The translations under genes and the position numbers were made by a program. The notes under the pieces were generated by a model. That model saw only the letters and a program-made list of their open reading frames with translations. It had not been told where the DNA came from and ran no database searches. Below are positions 17,514 to 25,153 of a DNA stretch of 64,000 nucleotides, piece after piece (within the stretch, counting starts at the first letter, position 1; every line of letters starts with the position of its first letter). Source of the stretch: Streptomyces sp. M92 (GTDB taxonomy: Bacteria > Actinomycetota > Actinomycetes > Streptomycetales > Streptomycetaceae); contig NZ_CP101137.1 of the NCBI RefSeq assembly GCF_028473745.1, positions 5,580,001 through 5,644,000 on the forward strand, read 5' to 3'.

Positions 17514-18385
17514 CGTGGGTCTCCGTTCGTCTGGGGAGGCAGACTGCCGAAGCGGCGGTCGCGGCGCCGGTAGGTGTGCAGGCAGTGCAGGAAGTCGGGG
17601 GCCCGGAAGTCCGGCCAGAGCACCTCGGGGAAGGTCCACTCGGCGTAGGCGACCTTCCAGAGCATGAAGTTGGAGATGCGCTGCTCGCCGGACGTACGGA
17701 TGACCAGGTCCACGTCCGGGGTATCCGGGAACGGCAGATGCCGGGCGAAGAGGCCCTCGGTCACCTCGTCCGCCGGCGTCCCGTTCCGGATGAGCGACCG
17801 GGCGGCCTCGACGATGTCCCGGCGACCGCCGTGGTCGAAGGCCACGGTCAGCGTCATGCCTCGGTTGCCGCCGGTCAATGTCGTCAGGTCTTCGAAGTCT
17901 TGAGCCAGTTCGCGGGGGATGCGCGGGTCGGTGACCCCCAGGAAGCGGCAGCGGACGCCGCGGGCGAGCAGGAAGGGCGCGTGCTTGCGCACTACCCGGC
18001 GGACCAGGCCCATCAGGAAGTCGACCTCCGCGCCGGGCCGGTTCCAGTTCTCGGTGGAGAAGGCGTACAGGGTGAGCCATTCGACGCCCGCGGACCTGGC
18101 CGCCTCGATGACCTCGATGACGGTGGCTTCGGCGGCCTGGTGACCGGCCGAGCGCGGCAGTGCGCGCCGCTGGGCCCACCGCCCGTTCCCGTCCATCACA
18201 CATGCCACGTGCCGGGGCACCGTGCGCGCAGGGCCGTTGCCGTGTTCTCCCTCGGCCGGCCCGTCCCCCTGCCCTGCGCGGCTCCCCGGCGAGCGGCGTC
18301 CACCGGGCAGACCGCTGCGGGCCACTGCGCCCGACGACGCCACCACACCTGGAGCGGCAATTCCGGCCGCGCTGTGCTCGTTCAC
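17510..18385 (-). CDS. cis-Prenyltransferase (UppS-like isoprenyl diphosphate synthase)
   Basis: The 291-aa enzyme condenses isopentenyl diphosphate in cis. It has all the family motifs: CVMDGNGRWAQRR with the catalytic Asp, LYAFSTENWNRP, VAFDHGGRRDIV, and DLVIRTSGEQRISNFMLWK plus EWTFPEVLWPDF. The N-terminal 60 residues are variable and Gly/Arg-rich. GTG at 18385 follows a G-rich site; the frame is open farther upstream, so the start is uncertain. Sequence alone cannot show whether it makes C50/C55 carriers or shorter chains. Coupling to the oxygenase suggests a dedicated chain rather than the housekeeping enzyme. Confidence 0.88.
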   Translation of the reverse strand: MNEHSAAGIAAPGVVASSGAVARSGLPGGRRSPGSRAGQGDGPAEGEHGNGPARTVPRHVACVMDGNGRWAQRRALPRSAGHQAAEATVIEVIEAARSAGVEWLTLYAFSTENWNRPGAEVDFLMGLVRRVVRKHAPFLLARGVRCRFLGVTDPRIPRELAQDFEDLTTLTGGNRGMTLTVAFDHGGRRDIVEAARSLIRNGTPADEVTEGLFARHLPFPDTPDVDLVIRTSGEQRISNFMLWKVAYAEWTFPEVLWPDFRAPDFLHCLHTYRRRDRRFGSLPPQTNGDPR

Positions 18386-18952
18386 ACCCACCCCGCCTCG
18401 CCCACGCCTCCGACCGGCGTGTTCCCTGCCGGAAGTCTGGCAGCGGCACAGACCCCGACAGTCCCGTACGGGATGTTCATCACCCTTGGGTCGTACGTCC
18501 GAGTCTCCGTATCCGAGTCCTCTGGTGACGGCGACCGCCGAGGCATCCGCACCGCCGAACCGCCACCACCCGCCGACGGACGCGGAGGCACCGGACCGCG
18601 TCGACGGACCGGCGGACGTGAGTGCTGCCCACGTCAGGCAGGGGAACGCGGCGGATCGACCGGGAAGGGCGTGGACGCCCGGCGGCCACCCGGCCCTCAC
18701 CGGGCTTGCCGCATTGAGCGGTACGGGAGGCGGAGCACTCGCCGTCGGTGCTCCCGCATGCCTCAGGACCAGCAGTGCGCCGCGGCCCGCTGCCGACGTC
18801 GTACCTGATCGCTTCCTTCAGCTGGCGGCCGAGAGTCTGGCCCCGCCTGACGGGACCGGTCGCCTCCTGCCGAGGACGCCGGTCGGGACGGACCGGCCGT
18901 CTGGACTGTCGCTTCGCACTCAGGCGTACCGGTGAATTCACGCTCATGCGCC
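18386..18952. other. Non-coding stretch upstream of the prenyltransferase
   Basis: No gene is recognised here. Long open frames exist on both strands, but their products are Arg/Pro-rich and low in complexity, as expected by chance in very GC-rich DNA. The promoter of the prenyltransferase operon should lie near the 3' part. Confidence 0.4.
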
Positions 18953-18986
18953 GCACCGCGGCACCGCCGCACCGCCGCACCGCCGC
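18953..18986. repeat. 8-bp tandem repeat
   Basis: About four units of GCACCGCC/GCACCGCG lie just upstream of the AraC-type remnant. This is simple sequence and likely unstable; no function is evident. Confidence 0.5.
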
Positions 18987-19000
18987 GGAGCCGTCCGGCG

Positions 19001-19187
19001 GTGACTGGTACGACCACTCTGCTGCTGTGGCTCCACACCCAACGCATCTGACACGCCCAGGAATTGCTGGAGACCGACGAGACCGTCGACACCACGGCCA
19101 CGGGCATGAGCACCGCCACCACCCTGCGCCGCCACTTCGCCCGCACCGTGGGCGGTCCACCGGATACCTACCGCCGGACGTTCCGTC
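19001..19187 (+). pseudogene. C-terminal remnant of a GlxA-type AraC regulator
   Basis: One frame reads LLLWLHTQRI, stop, HAQELLETDETVD and then TATTLRRHFARTVGG-PPDTYRRTFR. These are the last two helix-turn-helix segments of an AraC/GlxA regulator. The in-frame stop and missing N-terminal domain make it non-functional. Confidence 0.65.
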
Positions 19188-19271
19188 CTCGGAGTCGCCC
19201 CGGCGCGGAGCCCATCACTGGTTCGCCTCGCGTGGGGCGGACAGTGCAACCATCGGGCGCCGTCAGAAGTC

Positions 19272-20396
19272 TTGCCGACGATCACACGTGATCGCACTGA
19301 CGAGGAGACCATCATCACCGCCATACGCAAGACCCTGACCGCCACGGCAGTCGTCGGCGCCGTCCTCGCGGGTTCGGCCGCCTGCGGCACCGTGGAGCAG
19401 ATCTCCGCGGGACAGAAACTCGACCAGGCGTTCGGCGAGCTCGGCAAGGAGAAGACGATCTCCTTCGAACTCGACCTCGACACCGACGCCCAGAGCCTGA
19501 AGGCATTGGACGCCTCGTCGAACCCGGAGCCCGGCGAGGAGATCCCCGACGAGGTCGCCGATCTGCTCAGTGACGCGAAGATCAGTGTGACGGCGCAGTC
19601 GAAGAAGCCGATCGACGAGTCCGGTGAGAAGGATTTCGTCGGAATGTCCATGAGGGTCCGCGCCCACGGGGGCGACATCGTCGAGTACCGGGTCGTCGGA
19701 GACTACACGTACATCCGTTCCGACGCGGAGCTCCTCGGCGAGGCCATGGGCGCCCCCGTGCCGTCGGCGGAGGACCTGCCCCCGGAGGCGAGCGGACTCA
19801 AGAAGGCGCTCGACGGCGAGTGGGTGAAGATCAACACCAAGGAGATGGCGGAGACCACCGCCGAGCCCGGCACGGAGCCCACCCTCGACGACAAGACACA
19901 GAAGCAACTGCTGGACGCGCTCCGGAAGACCGTCGCCCGCGAGGTCGACTTCGAGACCGCCGACAGCGAGGACGGTGCCGAGCGCATCACTGCCACCGCT
20001 CCCTTCCGTACATTGATCGGGGAGCTCTTCGACGAGATCCATCCGCTTGCGAAGAAACTGCCGCCGGGCATGGAACTGCCCACGGACGCGGACCTCAAGG
20101 AGATCCCCGACGCCGAGGTAACGGCCGACTTCACGCTCAAGAACGGCGAGCTGACCGAGGTGTACGTCGACCTCGCCGAGCTCGCCGAGAACGCCGAGGT
20201 GAAGAAGCTTGGCCTGGTGGTGCGGATGACCGAGGGCCAGACGCTCAGGGCCCCGGCCGGCGCGACCGAGCTGGACATCGAGGAGATGCTGGGCGGGTTC
20301 GGCGCCGCGATGACGGGAGCGGAGGGCCTCAGCGAAGGGGACTTCGGAGAGGAAATCGTCCTCCCGGGAGAGGACTTCCCCGCGGATGCCGCATAG
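19272..20396 (+). CDS. LppX-like lipoprotein
   Basis: The 374-aa frame includes a lipoprotein signal (TATAVVGAVLAGSAAC). A long acidic domain follows with YRVVGDYTYIRSDAELLG and repeated beta/helix segments typical of Streptomyces LppX/LprAFG-like proteins, which bind lipids at the membrane surface. The start is odd: a good GAGGAG at 19302-19307 is followed at 19311 by ATC ATC instead of ATG. The first conventional start in frame is TTG at 19272, without a good ribosome binding site. The gene may use a rare ATC start or be weakened by mutation. Confidence 0.65.
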   Translation: MPTITRDRTDEETIITAIRKTLTATAVVGAVLAGSAACGTVEQISAGQKLDQAFGELGKEKTISFELDLDTDAQSLKALDASSNPEPGEEIPDEVADLLSDAKISVTAQSKKPIDESGEKDFVGMSMRVRAHGGDIVEYRVVGDYTYIRSDAELLGEAMGAPVPSAEDLPPEASGLKKALDGEWVKINTKEMAETTAEPGTEPTLDDKTQKQLLDALRKTVAREVDFETADSEDGAERITATAPFRTLIGELFDEIHPLAKKLPPGMELPTDADLKEIPDAEVTADFTLKNGELTEVYVDLAELAENAEVKKLGLVVRMTEGQTLRAPAGATELDIEEMLGGFGAAMTGAEGLSEGDFGEEIVLPGEDFPADAA

Positions 20397-20409
20397 GCGC
20401 ACCCAAGGG

Positions 20410-20610
20410 CCGGGGGGTGCCTCTATGCCTTTCGTCAAGCGATGCGGGGGTTCCTCGGCTGGTAGAAGGTTCCGTCGCGGAGCATGGCGAACAGGACGCT
20501 GATGCGGTGGCGGGCGAGGCGGAGGAGGGCCTGGGTGTGGGTTTTGCCGCGGGCTCGGCAGCGGTCGTAGTAGGTCCGGGAGGCGGGATCGTGGAGGGCT
20601 GCGAACGCAG
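20410..20610 (-). mobile_element. 3' end of an IS110-family element
   Basis: The minus strand encodes only the last ~57 residues of an IS110 transposase (DPASRTYYDR, KTHTQALLRLARHRISVLF), followed by the shared non-coding tail (ggggggtgcctctatg). The same tail ends the IS110 copy near 26.7 kb, in the opposite orientation. The coding part stops where cse1 homology begins. Confidence 0.75.
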
Positions 20611-20615
20611 ACGAG

Positions 20616-22137
20616 TTGTTCACGCGGGCTCATGAGATCGAGGACCTAGAGGTTCCGGTGCCGCCTGCGGCGTCGGGGTTGCCGCCTGCGGCGTCGGGGT
20701 TGATGCGGATCCTGGCGCCGATCGCGGCGAGGATCGCTGCCGATGGCGCGGACACGCTTGATGATCCGGACGCCGCGGAGGACATTGACGACTGGCTCGA
20801 TCTGCGGGAACGGGTTTTGAAGGACGGCCGGTTCGATCCGCGGGCGGTGGACGCCTATTTCGACCGCGAGGACCTGGCGGGACGGTTCGATCTGTTCGAT
20901 GCCGAGCGGCCGTTTTTGCAGGATCCGCGGCTGCGCGCCGAGTGCGTGGACGCGAAGGGGGGCCGAACCCGTCCGGGGTGAACAAGCTGGTGATGGGCCG
21001 CCCCACGGGAGTCAACGGGGCCGTTTTGTTCGGGCATTTCACCGACACGGCGCCGGTTGCGGTGCCGGCCGCCGAGGCCGCCTGGCATCTGATCGCCCAG
21101 CTGTACTACGGGCCGTCCGGTCAGTGCACGCCCCGCAGGATCACCGAGCACCGGGCAGGCAGCGGGGACGCGGCCCCGCTGCGCAAGTCCGTCTCCTACT
21201 TTCCCTGGGCCTCTGATCTGTTCACCACGCTCGTGCTGGCCGTCCCGCGCCCTGACAGCGACGCCGCGTGGGAGACGCCGGACGCGTGCCCGTGGGAGGA
21301 GGATCTGCCCTCTCCGCTTCAGCCGTTGCCGCCGCTGACGTGGCCGGGCCGGATGCTGACCGGCCGGTTCCGCCACGCCGCGCTCCTCGTGCCCGCCGAG
21401 GACGGCCGGACGGTGACCGACGCCTACCTGACCTGGTCGACGCACGAGCCGCCGCACCGGGTGCGTGACCCGTACCAGGTCCTCGACCGGCGCAGGGACG
21501 GCGACTTCCAGCCGCGGGAGGCCGACGGTGCCCGGGCCCTGTGGCGGGATCTGGATTCGCTGCTGCTGAAGGACAGCCGTCAGGACGCCCGGCGTCCCCC
21601 GCCGCTCGAGCACCTGCCCCGCCGGCTGCTGTCCCCGTTGCGGGTGCGCGCCTACGGCTTCGACCAGAACGGCCAGCAGAAGGACAGCGTCTGGTTCAGG
21701 GCGACCAGTCCGCAGATCCTGCAGTGGCAGGAGGAGAACGACGCTCAGATGGCCTACCTGGTCAAGCGCTGCCACACGGCAGCGGAGCAGACCGGTGACC
21801 GGCTGGACTTCGCCGCAGGATCGCCTGGAAGATCGCCACCGACGCGAGCGTCGACCTGTCGCCGAAGGCCAAGATCAAGCTGGATGCCCGCAAGCCCGGC
21901 CCGTGGGCCGCTGCCGCACTCACGAGGTACTGGCCGGTCGCCGAGTGGGAGTTCTGGCATCTCACTGAGCCCGGCCGTACCACGGACCGGGTCGGTAAAC
22001 CGTTCGTCGACGCGGCCCTGACCGCGCTCGACGAGGCCATCGGCCAGGCCAACCGCGCGGACATCCGGGTGGCGCGCGCCCGGCACCGCGCCCGCGGTCT
22101 CCTTCTCGCACTGCTGCAGCCGTCCGCAACTGGCTGA
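20616..22137 (+). pseudogene. cse1: Type I-E CRISPR effector subunit Cse1 (Cas8e), broken
   Basis: Joined frames give most of Cse1, the large Cascade subunit that recognises the PAM. Typical parts are LFTRAHEI-DLEVPVPPAASG, FDLFDAERPFLQDPRLR, SGVNKLVMGRPTG, AAWHLIAQLYYGPSG and the C-terminal helical bundle (PVAEWEFWHLTEPGR to RGLLLALLQPSATG). There are two frameshifts: in a G6 run near 20957 and near 21815. The first ~25 codons are missing at an IS110 boundary, and a perfect 21-bp duplication repeats PPAASGL. It is non-functional as read. The two indels might be sequencing errors, but the lost N-terminus is not. Confidence 0.85.
20660..20701 (+). repeat. 21-bp perfect tandem duplication in cse1
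   Basis: Two exact copies of a 21-bp unit (20660-20680 and 20681-20701) duplicate seven codons in frame. Other Cse1 proteins have this segment once, in family memory, so it is probably a slippage duplication. Confidence 0.75.
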
Positions 22138-22214
22138 ACCCGTCCGGTCGCGCCCCGCGCCGACTCGGTCGGCGCTCCCTCCCACCACCCCCTTGTCTGG
22201 ATCAGGGATGTCTC

Positions 22215-22838
22215 ATGACTGATTCCGTGCCGGCGGCGTCTGCTTCGCCGGCCTCCTCGGCCCTTCGTTCCTCGGACCGGTTCGTCGCCTACGTGTACCA
22301 GCTGTGCGCCTCCACGCAGGCCCGTGCCGCCCTGCGGCGCGGCCTCGGGCTGCCGGTTCAGCAGTGCACCTACCTGCACCGCTACCTGGTGCCGTGGCTG
22401 CGTGACCACGACGACCCGCACCAGGGCGATATCCGGCGGGCCCACTACGCGGTGGCCTCGCTGATCGCCGCACGCCCCCGCTCGGCCCGCGACACCGCCC
22501 CCGGCCGGCACACGCCCGGACCGTGGTACGAGCGCCCGAACCTGGGCGCCTCCCTCGGGCAGGCCGTCGCCCAGGGCGTCGTGAAGGAGAACTCCGCCGA
22601 GTGCGCCCTGCACCTGATGGCCCGCCAGTCCAGCGACGCCGTCCACCCCTACCTGCCCGCCATGACCCGCCAGCTGGTGGCCGGCGGCATCCCGGTCGAC
22701 TGGGCGGTCCTCCTGGAAGACCTCGCCTGGTTCAACCGCAGCCGGGACCGCATCGCCACCCGCTGGCTGGGGAGCTACTTCCGCACCGCCACCCCCACCA
22801 CCGACCCCGCCGACCCGACCGAGGAGACCACCCGATGA
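22215..22838 (+). CDS. cse2: Type I-E CRISPR effector small subunit Cse2 (CasB)
   Basis: The intact 207-aa all-helical protein matches Cse2, two copies of which line the belly of Cascade. Characteristic parts are ARAALRRGLGLP near the N-terminus, a middle segment ending ECALHLMARQ, and VDWAVLLEDLAWFNRSRD followed by IATRWLGSYF. The gene starts 77 bp after the cse1 stop, and its TGA overlaps the next ATG (ATGA), the usual cse2-cas7 arrangement. Without the rest of the complex it cannot support interference alone. Confidence 0.88.
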   Translation: MTDSVPAASASPASSALRSSDRFVAYVYQLCASTQARAALRRGLGLPVQQCTYLHRYLVPWLRDHDDPHQGDIRRAHYAVASLIAARPRSARDTAPGRHTPGPWYERPNLGASLGQAVAQGVVKENSAECALHLMARQSSDAVHPYLPAMTRQLVAGGIPVDWAVLLEDLAWFNRSRDRIATRWLGSYFRTATPTTDPADPTEETTR

Positions 22839-23035
22839 CCCTGTACCTGGACCTGAGCGCCCTGCAGTCGGTGCCCGTCGAACTGCCGCTGCCCCGCCAG
22901 GGCACGACTTTGGTGGGCCGGGCGGCGGAGTTGTGCCGGATGGTCGACCGGATCAGCGCCGCCCCGGCCGCCGCAGGCGGGACCGGGACGGTCTGGGACC
23001 GGGCTCTGGGCCACGTGCAGGGGATCGCCGTATGA
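22835..23035 (+). pseudogene. First codons of cas7 fused to the tail of an unrelated gene
   Basis: The 66-aa frame starts at the ATGA overlap where cas7e should begin. Its first ~14 residues, MTLYLDLSALQSVP, resemble the Cas7e N-terminus. After that the Cas7 sequence is gone and the frame reads TLVGRAAELCRMVDRIS and onward to HVQGIAV. That part ends in another ATGA overlap with the LDH-like gene. I infer a deletion junction near 22876 that joined cas7 in frame to the 3' end of the gene that originally preceded the LDH-like gene. Confidence 0.6.
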
Positions 23036-23957
23036 CGCCGGCACCAGTCGACACGGTCGGCGTGACCGGTGCCGGAGCGGTCGGCCAGACGGTGGTCGCC
23101 ACCCTGCTGGCCTCCGGCCTGCCCGGGCGGCTGTTGGTCGCCTCCCGCGTCCTGGACCAGGCGGCGGCGCTCGCCACCGACCTCGACGACATGCGCCACA
23201 CCACGGCCTCCCCGACACGGGTCGAAGCCTGCGAAGTCCGGGGTCTGGCCGACTCCACGGCCGTCATCGTCGCCGTGCGCGCCGCCTTCACCAACACGAA
23301 CACCGCCAACGTGCGCATGGCCGGCGCGACGGCGAACGCCCCCGCCATCCGGGCGCTCGCCACCAGCCTGCGCGGCTACCAGGGCACCGTGCTGGTGGTC
23401 ACCAACCCCGTGGACCTGATGACCCGGCTGTTCGCCGAGACCCCGGCTGCCCGCGCGTGTACGGCATCGGCTCGAACCTCGACTCCGCCCGCTACCGGCT
23501 CACCCTCGCCCGCCTCCTCGACGTCCCGGCCGCGGCCGTGCGCGGGCACGTGATCGGCGAACACGGCGACGGCGCCGTGGTGTGCGCCTCGTCGACCACC
23601 GTCAACGGCACACCCGCCGACATCCCCCTGACGGAGGTACGCGCAGAACTGCGCACCCGACCCGGACGGATCAGCGCCGGGGTCGGCCGGACCCGCTCCG
23701 GTCCCGCCGGCGCCGTGCTCTCCACCCTGCGCAAGGCCCTCGGCCTGGTCGACGGCACCGAGGAACTGACCTGCCACCACCGCGGTGACTGGCTCGGAAT
23801 TCCGTTGCGCTTCACCTCCGGCCAGCCCGTAGCGTGCCTGCCTGCCCTGGATGCGGGCGAAGACGCGCAACTGGTCGCCACCACCGCCAAGCTCCGTGGC
23901 GCCTACCAGGCGCTCGGCCGTCCTGCCTCATCCTCAACCCCTCTGGAGACGACGTGA
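23032..23957 (+). pseudogene. Lactate/malate-dehydrogenase-like protein with one frameshift
   Basis: Two frames joined near 23450 give about 308 aa with the LDH/MDH fold. An N-terminal Rossmann motif (VGVTGAGAVGQTV) is followed by VVTNPVDLMTRLF, YGIGSNLDSARYRLTLA with the Asp and Arg of the active site, and HVIGEHGDGAVV with the catalytic His. The segment where true LDHs carry the mobile substrate loop reads AAFTNTNTANVRMAGATANA, unlike classical enzymes, so the substrate is probably not simple lactate. Both ends overlap neighbouring genes (ATGA and GTGA), giving a tightly coupled set. Confidence 0.75.
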
Positions 23958-25087
23958 GTACCCCCACCGCCACCCGGCTGCAGGCCGCGGACGCGAGCGT
24001 GACCGTGCTCAGCAACACCGCCTTCGTCACCGACTGGGCCCGCCGCTACTTCGGACCGTGGTGGAACGCCTTCGAGGCCCTCGCCAGCAGCGTCTGCGCC
24101 GGGCCGCTGGTCACGGCCGACCTCGACGAGAAGGCGTACACGGACCTCGGCGCGCTGGTCGGCTCCTGCCCCCACGACGAGGTCACCTACGCCAAGGTCC
24201 GGCTGCTGCTCGCCCGGGACAGCACCGGCACCATCACCGGCGTCTGCCAGGACGAAGGGCTGACCTACCGCTCCGAGCAGCTCGGCGGCCACGCCGCCTT
24301 CTCCGGCCGCACCGCCGAACCGCTGGCACTGGCCACCGCCCGGATCGCCCGGGAGATGATCCGCGCGGCCCTGCTGCGCGACGGCTGGACCCTCCTGCAC
24401 GCCTCCGCCGTCGTCCAGGGCGAGCGGGCCCTGCTCACCTTCGGCTCCAAGGGCGCAGGCAAGACCACCACGGCCCTGCTGCTGGCCAGCCGCGGCGCCC
24501 AGCTCCTCGCCAACGACCGGGTGTTCGTCAAGGCCATCAGCGACGACCTGCGCGTCCTGCCCTGGCCGTCGGCAGCAGCCATCGGCCTCGGCCTGCTCGA
24601 CGCCCTCGGCCTGTACGACATCGTCCGCGACCGGCTCCAGGCCGGGGAGCAGCTCCACCCGACCCAGCACCAGGACGTCACCGACGCTCTCCTGGCCGGC
24701 CGCCGCGAGCCCCTGTGGGAGCCGGGAGGCAAGCGGGAGCAGAAAGTCCAGGTCTTCCCCGACCAGTTCGCCACCTGGTTCGGCATGCAGCTCGCCACCG
24801 GCGGACGCGCGGCAGCCCTGCTGTTCCCCCGCATCGACCCCGCGTCGGACCCGGCCGTGATCGACGGCGACCGCACCCTCGGCGAGGACGACTTCATGAG
24901 CGGGGCCACCGAGGACCGCTACCCCGACCACTTCGGCCTCGCCTCGGGCATCAACGGCGGCGGCAGCGACCTGGCCCGCGCCACCGTCGCCGACCGGCTC
25001 GCCGCCCTCCCGCACCACCAGATCACGCTGAGCCACGACATCCAGGCAAACGCCGACTTCCTCGCCAAGCTGGCGGGGGACCTGTGA
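23954..25087 (+). CDS. HPr-kinase-like P-loop protein
   Basis: The 377-aa protein has a Walker A motif FGSKGAGKTTT (residues 163-173) preceded by LLHASAVV. LLANDRVFV follows, as in HPr kinase/phosphorylase C-terminal domains and the HPrK-like proteins of peptide-natural-product clusters. The first ~130 residues are not related to classical HprK. No Ser-46-type HPr or PTS gene is nearby, so a role in sugar regulation is unlikely; modification of a small molecule or peptide is an inference. GTG at 23954 overlaps the upstream stop. A strong terminator follows. Confidence 0.72.
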   Translation: MSTPTATRLQAADASVTVLSNTAFVTDWARRYFGPWWNAFEALASSVCAGPLVTADLDEKAYTDLGALVGSCPHDEVTYAKVRLLLARDSTGTITGVCQDEGLTYRSEQLGGHAAFSGRTAEPLALATARIAREMIRAALLRDGWTLLHASAVVQGERALLTFGSKGAGKTTTALLLASRGAQLLANDRVFVKAISDDLRVLPWPSAAAIGLGLLDALGLYDIVRDRLQAGEQLHPTQHQDVTDALLAGRREPLWEPGGKREQKVQVFPDQFATWFGMQLATGGRAAALLFPRIDPASDPAVIDGDRTLGEDDFMSGATEDRYPDHFGLASGINGGGSDLARATVADRLAALPHHQITLSHDIQANADFLAKLAGDL

Positions 25088-25112
25088 CCTGACCACTCCC
25101 GCTATCGCACCG

Positions 25113-25150
25113 GTAGCCCCGGCGGCTGAGCCTGCAGCCGCCGGGGCTAC
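25113..25150. terminator. Terminator of the LDH-like/HPrK-like operon
   Basis: A perfect 16-bp stem (GTAGCCCCGGCGGCTG) has a 6-nt AGCCTG loop, and lies 25 bp after the HPrK-like stop. It confirms that the operon ends here. Confidence 0.85.
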
Positions 25151-25153
25151 CTG

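Noticed and set aside
16038..18449. One 803-codon minus-strand frame covering both prenyltransferase and oxygenase
   Set aside because: Only the oxygenase part of that frame is coding; the prenyltransferase lies in a different frame, and the two are separate genes joined by ATGA.
19263..20633. A 456-codon minus-strand frame opposite the lipoprotein
   Set aside because: It is Leu/Arg/Gly-rich without motifs and overlaps the real lipoprotein and the IS110 tail.
20400..23035. A CRISPR repeat-spacer array accompanying the cas remnants
   Set aside because: I looked for evenly spaced 28-29 bp repeats around and within the cas region and saw none; the only repeat is the 21-bp duplication inside cse1.
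24420..24560. A bona fide HPr kinase acting in PTS regulation
   Set aside because: The N-terminal region is unrelated to classical HprK, and no HPr or PTS gene lies nearby; only the P-loop part is similar.
23851..25092. A 413-codon frame overlapping the HPrK-like gene
   Set aside because: It is almost entirely Arg/Pro/Gly/His, whereas the chosen frame has a Walker A motif and natural composition.
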